Below are positions 23,782-31,393 of a DNA stretch of 50,823 nt, one piece after another; positions within the stretch are counted from its first letter, which is position 1; each line of letters starts with the position of its first letter. The notes under the pieces are model-generated. The model was not told the origin of the DNA. It made no database searches and saw nothing but the letters and a program-made list of their open reading frames with translations. The stretch is from NCBI GenBank assembly GCA_902760845.1, contig CACWHX010000024.1:1-50823 (forward strand), given 5' to 3'. The stretch is from Oscillospiraceae bacterium. GTDB lineage: Bacteria; Bacillota; Clostridia; Oscillospirales; Oscillospiraceae. A program made the position numbers and the translations under genes.

Positions 23782-24693
23782 ATGGATACAACGCTGGTGG
23801 TCATGGCGGCGGGGCTTGGCTCGCGATACGGCGGCGTCAAGCAGGTGGAACGGGTCGGACCCGCCGGCGAGATTTTGATGGAGTACGCGATTTACGACGC
23901 GCTGCGCGCGGGTTTCGAGCACGTGGTAATCATCATCAAGCCCGAAATGCTCGCGGACGTGCGCGAGCTGTTCGGCGACCGCATCGAGCGGCATACGGGC
24001 CTTCGGATCGACTATGCGTTTCAGGAGCCGTCCCGCTTTACGGAGCGCTATGTCATCCCCGCCGCGCGTATAAAACCGCTCGGCACGGTGCACGCGGTGC
24101 TCTGCGCGAAGGATGTGATCCATACGCCGTTCGCCGTGCTGAACGCGGACGATTACTATGGCAGCGCGGCCTTCGCCGCGATCGTGGACGAGCTGCCGCG
24201 CCTCGGCAGCGCGCGGCGCGCGACGATGGTGGCCTATCAGCTCAAAAACACCGTCAGCGCGTACGGTACGGTCACGCGCGGCGTGTGCGAGGCGGAAAAC
24301 GGCCGCTTGCGCAAGGTGCGCGAGACCTATAAAATCAAGCTCTGTTCGGACGGCGCGATTCGCGACACGTCCGAGCGGGAGGACGGCCCGGCGCTCGATC
24401 CGGATGCGCTGGTGTCCATGAATCTCTGGGGCTACCACCACGACATTCTGTCGGTGATGGAGCGGTATTTTGAGGACTTCCTCGCGCGCCTGGCGCCGGG
24501 AGACATCAAGAGCGAATGTCTCCTGCCGGTGATGATGGACGCGCTCACGGCGCGCGGCGAGATCGAGACCTCCGTGCTGCAGACGCCGGACCACTGGTTC
24601 GGCCTGACCTATCGGGAGGACAAGCCCGGCGTGGTAAACGCGCTGCGCGCGCTGCACGAGAGCGGGACCTACCCGGAAACGCTGTGGTCATAA
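23782..24693 (+). CDS. Nucleotidyltransferase family protein
   Basis: 303-aa GT-A-fold sugar-phosphate nucleotidyltransferase-like protein. N-terminal signature VVMAAGLGSRYGGVKQ (residues 6-21) matches the NTP-binding loop of this superfamily; the metal-binding Asp is in VLNADDYYG near 118-126. Conserved GTVHAVLCAKD near 100 and DHWFGLTYREDKPGV near 272. Catalyses transfer of a nucleotidyl group to a phosphorylated substrate in related enzymes; the substrate here is unknown. ATG at 23782 follows AGAGGAAG. It has its own promoter and is followed by a strong hairpin, so it is monocistronic. Confidence 0.85.
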   Translation: MDTTLVVMAAGLGSRYGGVKQVERVGPAGEILMEYAIYDALRAGFEHVVIIIKPEMLADVRELFGDRIERHTGLRIDYAFQEPSRFTERYVIPAARIKPLGTVHAVLCAKDVIHTPFAVLNADDYYGSAAFAAIVDELPRLGSARRATMVAYQLKNTVSAYGTVTRGVCEAENGRLRKVRETYKIKLCSDGAIRDTSEREDGPALDPDALVSMNLWGYHHDILSVMERYFEDFLARLAPGDIKSECLLPVMMDALTARGEIETSVLQTPDHWFGLTYREDKPGVVNALRALHESGTYPETLWS

Positions 24694-24695
24694 AG

Positions 24696-24991
24696 TGCAG
24701 GAGGCGGTTTTACCGCCTCCTGCAGCCTGTCGAAAAACTCGTTTTTCGACAGGAGAGGTTTGCGCTCCATTCCTTGCCCTCGTTCGCGAATGCGATTCGC
24801 GATAGGAGGGCAATCCATTCCGCGAGAAGTATTTTTGCCCCACGGCGAAGCCGCGGGGCAAAAATGAAGTATTTTTGCCCCACGGCGAAGCCGCGGGGCA
24901 AAAATGATTTGACCCGATTCGCGCCTCCGGGCGCGAACTCTGCGAGGCTTTTTGACAAACTGGAGCCTGTCGAAAAACTTTTTTCGACAGG
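24696..24991. repeat. Array of seven hairpins including a perfect 40-bp tandem duplication
   Basis: The 314-bp gap between converging genes holds seven consecutive inverted repeats: 24696-24724 (13-bp stem, plausible end of the nucleotidyltransferase mRNA), 24726-24753 (palindrome family, copy 3), 24784-24802, 24831-24865, 24871-24905, 24918-24937, and 24966-24991 (palindrome family, copy 4). The fourth and fifth belong to an exact 40-bp direct repeat (24826-24865 and 24866-24905). No gene is visible here. Confidence 0.85.
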
Positions 24992-25007
24992 CTGCTCCTC
25001 CGGTTTT

Positions 25008-25673
25008 TTAATCGGTCAGGTGACGCAGCTGGTCGAAATAGTCGTAGTACGGCACGAGGAACGCATAGCCCTCCGCGATGGCATCGACCAGCTCGTGCGA
25101 GCGGCAGAGCGCGTCGTGCCCTCGCGTGCATGTGAGCGAGATCCAGCGCTTATTCAGCCACGGGTCCAGCAGGGGGGAGTGCTCGACCTTTTTGCGCGCG
25201 TAGTCCTTGCCGTCGAGCAGGAAGGTGTCCTGCCGGTTCAGCCGCCGCGCGAGCGTTTCCAGCGGCCTGGGATTGGCGAGCGCCACGCGGCGATAGCGCT
25301 CCATCAGCTGCGCCTGGGAGCAGTAATAGCCCATGCCGAAGCCGTAATCCTCCGGTGAAAACTCAAAATAAAACGCCGGCACCTGCTCGTCCTTGCTGAT
25401 GTCGCAGCGCATCGTGAACCAGAGATGGTCCTTGTACGGCCCCTTGCCGTAGAGCCGCCGCGCGTCATGATAGATGCGCGAGACGTGCAGATACCACTCC
25501 CGCTTCGGAAACGCCTGCTCCATCCGCTCCAGCACCTCGGCCGCCAGCGCCTTGGTGGGCTGATCGACCAGCTCCAGAAATTCCGCCTTGTGGGCGTTGA
25601 ACCACGGGCGCTCGTTGTTGAAGCGCAGATTCCAGAGAAAATCGACCGCCTGGTCAGAAAACCCATTGAACAT
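25008..25673 (-). CDS. DUF2461 family protein
   Basis: 221-aa protein of the DUF2461 (TIGR02453) family. Recognised by FNGFSDQAVDFLWNLRFNN at the start, the ERPWFNAHK segment near 21, and RIYHDARRLYGKGPYKDHLW near 66-85, the family's most conserved stretch. No signal peptide or membrane helix, so cytoplasmic. Biochemical function has not been established for the family. ATG at 25673 follows AAAGGAG. Monocistronic and divergent from the dehydrogenase gene. Confidence 0.85.
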   Translation of the reverse strand: MFNGFSDQAVDFLWNLRFNNERPWFNAHKAEFLELVDQPTKALAAEVLERMEQAFPKREWYLHVSRIYHDARRLYGKGPYKDHLWFTMRCDISKDEQVPAFYFEFSPEDYGFGMGYYCSQAQLMERYRRVALANPRPLETLARRLNRQDTFLLDGKDYARKKVEHSPLLDPWLNKRWISLTCTRGHDALCRSHELVDAIAEGYAFLVPYYDYFDQLRHLTD

Positions 25674-25740
25674 GCTGAAAACTCCTTTCGCGCGAACATC
25701 TTAACTCAAAATCGCGCGCAGCGCAAGCGCAAATCCGGCG

Positions 25741-25769
25741 TTGCGAAATGGCGCGGGATGCGCTATACT
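25741..25769 (+). promoter_or_regulatory. Promoter of the D-2-hydroxyacid dehydrogenase gene
   Basis: TTGCGA (25741-25746), 17-bp spacer, TATACT (25764-25769), 33 nt before the start codon. Confidence 0.8.
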
Positions 25770-25802
25770 GAAAAAAACACTGGTGATTCGGGAGGGGAGA
25801 CC

Positions 25803-26759
25803 ATGAAAAGGATTCTAGTCGCGGGCACATTTTCCCCGGAGGAGCGCGCGCAGCTGCGCGCCGCGGCGGAGGGCGCGGAGCTGCGCTTTTCGGCCGTGGC
25901 GGACGTCACGGCGGAGACGCTCGCGGACGTTGACGCCGTCATCGGCAACCCGCCGCGCGCGCTGCTGGAGCAGGCGCCGCGGCTGACGTGGGTACAGCTC
26001 CTGAGCTCGGGGGCAGACGTCTACGCGGGCTCAAAGGTGCTGTCGGAGCGCGTGACGGTCACGACGGCGACCGGCGCATACGGCGTCGGCATTGCGGAGT
26101 ATATGGCGGCGATGCTGCTTGTCATGATGAAAAAGATCCCGACCTATCTGGAGCAGCAGAAGCAGGGCGTCTGGCGCGACGCGGGCGCGGTCGTCTCGCC
26201 CATGGGAAAGCGCGTGCTGATCGTCGGCACCGGGAATCTCGGCCGGGAGTGCGCGGCGCGCCTGCGCGCGTTCGGCTGCACGATCGTGGGCGTTCGCCGC
26301 CGCGTGGGCTGCTGCCCGCCGGAATTTGACGAGGTACGCCTCATGTCCGAGCTGAAGACCGAGCTGCCCAGGGCGGACGTGGTCGCGCTGTGCCTGCCCG
26401 GCACGCCGGAGACGTATCACCTGTTCGACGCGGAGATGCTCGCAAACTGCAGGGAGGGCGCGTATCTGATGAACGTCGGCCGCGGCACCGTTATCCCAAC
26501 GGAGGCGCTTTTGGACCGCGCCGTTACCGACCGTTTTGCCGCGATCTGGGTAGACGTGCTGGAGACCGAACCGCTGCCGGACGGACACCCGCTGTTTTCC
26601 GTGCCGAATCTCCTGGTCACGCCGCACATCACCGGCGGCCTGCATCTGGATGTGACCCGCAGGAACATTCTCGAAATCTGTGTGGAGAATCTCCATGCCT
26701 GGCTTGCGGGCCTGCCGCTGCAGAACGTGCTCGACTGGAGCACGGGCTATTGCAAGTAA
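25803..26759 (+). CDS. D-2-hydroxyacid dehydrogenase family protein
   Basis: 318-aa NAD(P)-dependent dehydrogenase interconverting a 2-oxoacid and a D-2-hydroxyacid; closest in pattern to the GyaR/phosphoglycerate dehydrogenase-like group. N-terminal substrate domain 1-100, nucleotide domain about 100-285 with GTGNLGRECA near 142. Catalytic residues: Arg in NVGRGTV near 225, Glu in DVLETEPLPDG near 256, His in VTPHITGG near 280. Normal family length. ATG at 25803 follows GGGAGGGGAGACC. Single-gene unit with promoter and terminator. Physiological substrate unknown. Confidence 0.9.
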   Translation: MKRILVAGTFSPEERAQLRAAAEGAELRFSAVADVTAETLADVDAVIGNPPRALLEQAPRLTWVQLLSSGADVYAGSKVLSERVTVTTATGAYGVGIAEYMAAMLLVMMKKIPTYLEQQKQGVWRDAGAVVSPMGKRVLIVGTGNLGRECAARLRAFGCTIVGVRRRVGCCPPEFDEVRLMSELKTELPRADVVALCLPGTPETYHLFDAEMLANCREGAYLMNVGRGTVIPTEALLDRAVTDRFAAIWVDVLETEPLPDGHPLFSVPNLLVTPHITGGLHLDVTRRNILEICVENLHAWLAGLPLQNVLDWSTGYCK

Positions 26760-26785
26760 ACCATGAGCGTCGATTTGACGGCGCG

Positions 26786-26820
26786 GCCCCGCGTGATGCC
26801 AATCGCGCGGGGCTTTTTAT
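26786..26820 (+). terminator. Intrinsic terminator of the dehydrogenase gene
   Basis: Stem GCCCCGCG/CGCGGGGC (26786-26793 with 26806-26813) followed by TTTTTATCTTTTTT. Confidence 0.88.
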
Positions 26821-26838
26821 CTTTTTTGAAAAAAGGGC

Positions 26839-26869
26839 TTGACTCTGACCTTAGGTCAGGGCCTATACT
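26839..26869 (+). promoter_or_regulatory. MerR-type promoter with 19-bp spacer and palindromic operator
   Basis: TTGACT (26839-26844) and TATACT (26864-26869) are 19 bp apart, the overlong spacer that MerR activators correct by twisting DNA. Between them lies a perfect dyad CTGACCT-T-AGGTCAG (26845-26859). It drives the MerR-family gene 37 nt downstream, so it is most likely an autoregulated site. Confidence 0.85.
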
Positions 26870-26905
26870 GGCCCCAGATCCGGATCAAACATACAGGAGG
26901 GCGCT

Positions 26906-27709
26906 ATGCTTCAGGTGGGAGAATTCTCGAAAATTTGCGCGGTCAGCGTCAAAACGCTGCACCATTATGACAGGATCGGCCTGCTCAGGCCGGAGTCGGT
27001 CGATCCCGTTACCGGCTACCGCTATTACAGCACGGAGCAGATCGACCGGATGCTGTACATCCAGCGGCTGAAGCGGTATGGGTTCTCGCTGGAGGAGGTA
27101 CAGGAGCTTCTCTCCTGCACCGACAGCCGTGCGCTCTATACCAGACTGCTGCAGCAAAAGGAAAAGCTCCAGCAGGAGCAGAGGGACCGCGGCACGATCC
27201 TGCAGGAGCTGCGGTCGCATCTACTGATGTTTGAAAGGACAGGTGACATTATGACGTATCAAAAGGGCTATACCATTGCCGTGAAGGATTCGCCGGAGCT
27301 GCCCGTGATGGCGTGCCGCCAACGGATGGGCGTGGACGACTTCGGCAAATACTACGGCGCCATCTTCGAGCGGATGACAAAGGCGCAGGCCGCGCCCGCC
27401 GGGCTCACCGGCGCGATGTACTACGACCGGGAATTTGACCCGAACGACTCTGACATTGAGCTCTTCGTTGCGGTGCGGGAGGCGAACAAGGCGGACCGGA
27501 CGCTTGCGGCGCGGCCCTGCGCGGTGACCGTCCACCGCGGCGCGTATTCCACGCTGCCGGAGGCGTACGGCGCGCTCGTCTCGTGGATCGAGGCGAACGG
27601 GTATGTGTTTGACGGCGCGCCGTATGAGCTCTATCTCAAGACGCAGTTTGACGGGCTGGACCCGGCGGACTGGGAGACGGAAATCTATTTCCCGATCCGA
27701 AAAAAGTAA
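26906..27709 (+). CDS. MerR family regulator with GyrI-like effector domain
   Basis: 267-aa transcription regulator of the BmrR type. N-terminal winged helix-turn-helix (VGEFSKICAVSVKTLHHYDRIGLL, with SGYRYY-like TGYRYYSTEQ near 35-45), dimerisation coiled coil about 75-110, and a C-terminal GyrI-like/AraC-effector domain about 115-265 (VYGSIE-like ELFVAVREAN, HRGAYSTLPEAY near 213), which binds hydrophobic or cationic drugs in relatives. Its own promoter has the 19-bp spacer and dyad expected for MerR control. No transporter adjoins, so the regulon beyond itself is unknown. ATG at 26906 after AGGAGGGCGCT. Confidence 0.92.
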   Translation: MLQVGEFSKICAVSVKTLHHYDRIGLLRPESVDPVTGYRYYSTEQIDRMLYIQRLKRYGFSLEEVQELLSCTDSRALYTRLLQQKEKLQQEQRDRGTILQELRSHLLMFERTGDIMTYQKGYTIAVKDSPELPVMACRQRMGVDDFGKYYGAIFERMTKAQAAPAGLTGAMYYDREFDPNDSDIELFVAVREANKADRTLAARPCAVTVHRGAYSTLPEAYGALVSWIEANGYVFDGAPYELYLKTQFDGLDPADWETEIYFPIRKK

Positions 27710-27728
27710 ACCCCGCACAAAACAGCAG

Positions 27729-27758
27729 CCTGCCGCGCCGGAGTCCCGGCGCGGCAGG
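27729..27758. terminator. Hairpin between converging MerR and aroF genes
   Basis: Perfect 13-bp stem CCTGCCGCGCCGG/CCGGCGCGGCAGG, loop AGTC. T run on either side is poor, so the function as an intrinsic terminator is only probable. Confidence 0.55.
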
Positions 27759-27810
27759 TTCTGCGCGGCGGCTTTGCCTCGGCTGGTTGGCGCGGGTCCG
27801 GGCGAGCCGC

Positions 27811-28890
27811 TTATGTCAGCTCCGCGATATCGTAGATCAGGCGTTCCGTCTTTTCCCAGCCGAGGCATGGGTCGGTGATGCTCTTGCCGAAGATATGCGC
27901 CTCCTCGGGCTTCTGGCAGCCGTCCTCCAGATAGCTCTCCGTGATGAAGCCCTTGACGATGCTGCGGATGTCCGGATTGATCTTCCGCTGTGCCATGACC
28001 TCCTTGGCGATGCGCACCTGCTCCAGATACTGCTTGCCGGAGTTGGCATGGTTCGTGTCAATGATGGCGGCGCGGTTCTGCACGTCCTTCTCGCCGTACA
28101 TGCGGATGAGGCGGATGAGGTCCTCGTAGTGGTAATTCGGCAGCGACTGGCCGTGCTTGTTCACATATCCGCGCAGAATGGCGTGGGCGAAGGGATTTCC
28201 CTCACTTTTCACCTCCCAGTTGCGGTAGATGAAGGTGTGCGAGTGCTGCGCCGCGGTGATGGCGTTGAGCATGACGGAGAAATCGCCGCTGGTGGGATTT
28301 TTCATGCCGACCGGCACGTCCAGGCCGCTCGCGGTGAGCCGGTGCTCCTGATTTTCCACCGAGCGCGCGCCGATGGCGACATAGCCCAGCAGATCGTCCA
28401 CATAGCGGTGCTGCTCGGGGTAGAGCATCTCGTCGGCGCAGGAAAAGCCGGTCTCCGTCAGCGCGCGCATGTGCAGCTCGCGGATAGAGAGGATGCCGTG
28501 GAACACATCCGGCCGCCCGGTCGGGTCCGGCTGGTGCAGCATGCCCTTGTAGCCGTCGCCGGTAGTGCGCGGCTTGTTCGTATAGATGCGCGGCACGATC
28601 ACGACGCGGTCCGCGACCTGATCCTGCACGATGCGCAGCCGGCGCAGATATTCCAGCACCGAGTCCTCGCGGTCGGCGCTGCATGGGCCGATGATGAGCA
28701 GGAACTTGTCGGACCGCCCGGAGAGCACGCCCTCGACCTGCTCGATGTTGCGCTTTCGCACTGCGCGCAGCTCGTCCGGCACGGGAAACTCCTGCTTCAC
28801 GTCGCGCGGGATGGGGAGCTTGCGGATGAACGTCATGTTCATCGTGTTTTCATAGGGATTGTCGTAAGAAATGTGACTCGGTGCTGCCAT
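27811..28890 (-). CDS. aroF: 3-deoxy-7-phosphoheptulonate (DAHP) synthase, class I
   Basis: Condenses phosphoenolpyruvate with erythrose 4-phosphate, the entry step of the shikimate pathway. 359 aa, size and motifs of AroFGH-type class I-alpha enzymes: LIIGPCSADREDS near 65, YTNKPRTTGDGYKGML near 103 (substrate loop), VAIGARSVENQEHR near 170, GMKNPTSGDFS near 195, IIDTNHANSGKQ near 269 (metal His region), and GKSITDPCLGWEKTE near 337. Last gene of the aromatic operon, seven nt after tyrA. Feedback sensitivity cannot be read here, but the operon is under an aromatic leader attenuator. The start ATG has AAGGAAGG about 12 nt upstream. Confidence 0.95.
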   Translation of the reverse strand: MAAPSHISYDNPYENTMNMTFIRKLPIPRDVKQEFPVPDELRAVRKRNIEQVEGVLSGRSDKFLLIIGPCSADREDSVLEYLRRLRIVQDQVADRVVIVPRIYTNKPRTTGDGYKGMLHQPDPTGRPDVFHGILSIRELHMRALTETGFSCADEMLYPEQHRYVDDLLGYVAIGARSVENQEHRLTASGLDVPVGMKNPTSGDFSVMLNAITAAQHSHTFIYRNWEVKSEGNPFAHAILRGYVNKHGQSLPNYHYEDLIRLIRMYGEKDVQNRAAIIDTNHANSGKQYLEQVRIAKEVMAQRKINPDIRSIVKGFITESYLEDGCQKPEEAHIFGKSITDPCLGWEKTERLIYDIAELT

Positions 28891-28897
28891 GGCTGTG

Positions 28898-29758
28898 TTA
28901 CCTTCCTTCGTCCAAAGCGATTCGTCTTTCGGTGGATTTGCGCATCATGTCCTTGATCCCGTCCACGTCCCGGCTGGCGAGCATCCAGCGAAGCCTTCCA
29001 AACTCCGCCGCGAAGAGATCCATCTGGTGGATCAGGGCGTCGATGTTGTCGAGAAACAGCTCGGTCCACAGCTCCTCATTGATGCGGGCGATGCGCGTGA
29101 GATCGCGGAACGAGTCGCCCGTGTAGCTGCCGAGATGGTCCGAATCCGTGCACGTCATGAGCGAGATGGCGATGCAGTGCGTGAGCTGCGACACAAAGGC
29201 GATCATCTCGTCGTGCGCCTCGGGCGTCAGCTGCGACACGCGCGCAAAGCCCATCAGCCGGCCCAGCTCCTTGCAGATCTCAATGGCCTCCGGCGTGTTT
29301 TTCTCCGTCGGCACGACGATGTAGTTCGCAACGCGAAAGATGCGGTCGTCGCTGTTTTTCACGCCCAGCACCTCGCGCCCCGCCATCGGGTGCGCGGGGA
29401 TATACTCCACGTCCGGCCGCAGCATCTCCTGCAGATCGTAGACAATGCAGCGCTTGACACCGGTCACGTCCGTGAGGAGCGCGCCGGGCTTGAGCAGCTG
29501 CTGGTGCTGCTCGATCCACGTGCGGAACACATGCGGGTAGAGCGCGAAGACCACGATGTCCGCCCGCCCGATCAGCTCCGGGTCGGGGAAGGCCGCGCCC
29601 TCGTTCAGAAACCCCTCCGCTTTGGCGAAGTCAACGTCCTCCTGCTTGTGGGCAATGGCGTCCACCTTCAGCCCCGCGCGTGTGAGCGCGCGGGCGTAGC
29701 TGCCGCCGAGCAGACCCAGCCCGACGATCAAGATGTGTGTGTTTTCGGTGATGTTCAA
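28898..29758 (-). CDS. tyrA: Prephenate dehydrogenase
   Basis: Oxidatively decarboxylates prephenate to 4-hydroxyphenylpyruvate, the tyrosine branch. 286 aa, no ACT domain. NAD-binding ILIVGLGLLGGSYARAL near 9-25; catalytic His segment YIPAHPMAGREVLGV near 118; substrate Arg/His region VSQLTHCIAISLM near 190. Start is TTG at 29758, overlapping the aroA stop (TTGA) with GAGGTAA upstream, so it is translationally coupled. Arogenate specificity cannot be excluded. Confidence 0.93.
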   Translation of the reverse strand: MNITENTHILIVGLGLLGGSYARALTRAGLKVDAIAHKQEDVDFAKAEGFLNEGAAFPDPELIGRADIVVFALYPHVFRTWIEQHQQLLKPGALLTDVTGVKRCIVYDLQEMLRPDVEYIPAHPMAGREVLGVKNSDDRIFRVANYIVVPTEKNTPEAIEICKELGRLMGFARVSQLTPEAHDEMIAFVSQLTHCIAISLMTCTDSDHLGSYTGDSFRDLTRIARINEELWTELFLDNIDALIHQMDLFAAEFGRLRWMLASRDVDGIKDMMRKSTERRIALDEGR

Positions 29759-30963
29759 CGGTCTGTTACCTCGATTCCTAAATCTCTCAGCCGGTCAAAA
29801 AAGTCCGGGAAGCTCTTGGTCACGGCCTCCGCGCCGGAGATGACGCCGCCCGTGCGCGTGAGCGCCACGGCGCAGGCCATGACGATGCGGTGATCGTTGT
29901 GGCCGCAGAGGGGGACCTCCGGCGCGTGCAGGCCGGGAAAGATCTCTATGCTGTTTTCCTCCTGCGCGCAGCGCGCGCCGAGCTTTTTCAGCTCCTGCGC
30001 CATCACGGCGCCGCGGTCGCTTTCCTTGATGCGCAGCCGCCGCGTGCCGGTGAGCGTCGCGCCGTGCAGACCCGCGGCCGCCGCCATCAGCACGGGGGCG
30101 AGATCGGGGCAGTCCGTCACGTCGAGCACGGCGCGGCCGCGCCGCAGCTGCGCAAAATAGGCGCCGTACACGCGGTCGCCCTGCAGACTCGGCTGCAGGC
30201 CCGCGACGGTCACATCGTCGCCCAGCGCGGCGAGCGCGCCGAAAAACGCGGCGTTGGAGTAGTCGCCCTCCACAACGGTGTCGCACGGCGCGTAGCGCTG
30301 CCCGCCGGGGATATGGAGCGCGGGCTCTTCGCCGGGGCCCCAGCGCGCCTCAACGCCGAACGCGCCGAGCGCCTGCAGCGTCATGTCAATATAACTGCGG
30401 CTTTCCACCGGTGGGAGGATGCGCAGCTCGCTGTCCTCCGGCAGGAGGGGCAGCGCGAAGAGCAGGCCGCTGACAAACTGGCTGCTGACGTCGCCCGGCA
30501 GGACGAAGCTGCCCGCGCGTAGCGCGCCGCGCAGCGTGATCGTGTCGTCCGCCTGCCGGAACAGCAGGCCCTGCGACCGGCAGAGCTCCGCGTAGACGCC
30601 CTGCGGCCGCTGCATCAGACGGCCCTTTCCAGAAACGGTGAACGTCTCGCCGCTCAAAAGCAGCAGCGGGATGCAAAAGCGCAGCGTGCTGCCGCTCTCC
30701 CGGCAGGGGATCACGGCTTCGCAGCGCGCCCTGCGGGGCTCCGCGCCCGTGACGGTCACGGTGTCGCCGTCGAGCGTGACCGCGGCGCCCAGAGCGCGCA
30801 GCACGTCGATCGTCGCGAGGATGTCCTCCGAAAACGCGACGTTTCGCACCGTGCTCACGCCGTCCGCCAGCCCCGCGCACAGCAGCAGCCGGTGCGCCAT
30901 GCTCTTGGAGGGCGGCGCCTGCACCGTGCCGCGCGCGCGGCCTTTTTTAATCTGTACGTCCAT
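29755..30963 (-). CDS. aroA: 5-enolpyruvylshikimate-3-phosphate synthase
   Basis: Transfers enolpyruvate from PEP to shikimate 3-phosphate. 402 aa, slightly shorter than the common ~427. Motifs: PPSKSMAHRLLLCAGLADG near 16-34 (Lys and Ser of the active site), GESGSTLRF near 86, GDVSSQFVSGLLFALPL near 157, a conserved Asp in TDCPDLAPVLMAA near 294, LRIKESDRGAVMA near 330 and LCGHNDHRIVMACA near 367. Overlaps aroQ by 17 bases and tyrA by four. It has the class I-like pattern; inhibitor sensitivity is not judged here. Confidence 0.95.
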   Translation of the reverse strand: MDVQIKKGRARGTVQAPPSKSMAHRLLLCAGLADGVSTVRNVAFSEDILATIDVLRALGAAVTLDGDTVTVTGAEPRRARCEAVIPCRESGSTLRFCIPLLLLSGETFTVSGKGRLMQRPQGVYAELCRSQGLLFRQADDTITLRGALRAGSFVLPGDVSSQFVSGLLFALPLLPEDSELRILPPVESRSYIDMTLQALGAFGVEARWGPGEEPALHIPGGQRYAPCDTVVEGDYSNAAFFGALAALGDDVTVAGLQPSLQGDRVYGAYFAQLRRGRAVLDVTDCPDLAPVLMAAAAGLHGATLTGTRRLRIKESDRGAVMAQELKKLGARCAQEENSIEIFPGLHAPEVPLCGHNDHRIVMACAVALTRTGGVISGAEAVTKSFPDFFDRLRDLGIEVTDR

Positions 30964-31393
30964 CGCGTGCCTCCAGCAGCCTGTCTATGGCCATGAGATA
31001 GCCGTCCGTTCCGTGCCCGGTAATCGTCGCGACGCACGCGGCGCGGATGTAGCTCACCTGGCGGAAATCCTCGCGCCGCTCCACGGCGGAGATGTGCACC
31101 TCCACCGTCGGGATCGAGACGGCCTTCACCGCGTCGAGCAGCGCCACGCTCGTGTGCGTGTACGCGCCGGGATTGATGACGATGCCGTCGGCACCGGCGT
31201 AATACGCCTGTTGGATGCGGTCTACCAGATCCCCCTCGTGGTTGGACTGGTAACAATCCACGTCCACGCCCCTCTCGCGGCAGTGGCGCCGGATCTTTTC
31301 CACCAGCTCGTCGTAGGTCTCGCGGCCGTAGTGCGCCGGCTCGCGGACGCCGAGCAGATTCAGGTTCGGCCCGTTAATGACGAAAATTTTCAT
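30947..31393 (-). CDS. aroQ: Type II 3-dehydroquinate dehydratase
   Basis: Dehydrates 3-dehydroquinate to 3-dehydroshikimate. 148 aa, typical of the small dodecameric type II enzyme. INGPNLNLLGVREPAHYG near 5-22 carries the active-site Arg and Tyr; GIVINPGAYTHTSVALLDA near 71; EVHISAVERREDFRQ near 99 with the catalytic His. Overlaps aroE-aroK by 20 bases upstream and aroA by 17 downstream. It uses a different fold from AroD, common in Clostridia. Confidence 0.96.
   Translation of the reverse strand: MKIFVINGPNLNLLGVREPAHYGRETYDELVEKIRRHCRERGVDVDCYQSNHEGDLVDRIQQAYYAGADGIVINPGAYTHTSVALLDAVKAVSIPTVEVHISAVERREDFRQVSYIRAACVATITGHGTDGYLMAIDRLLEARDGRTD

Noticed and set aside
24919..25131. Minus-strand ORF extending the DUF2461 gene region into the hairpin array
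   Set aside because: Its translation merely reads through the tandem hairpins and it overlaps the well-supported DUF2461 gene in another frame.
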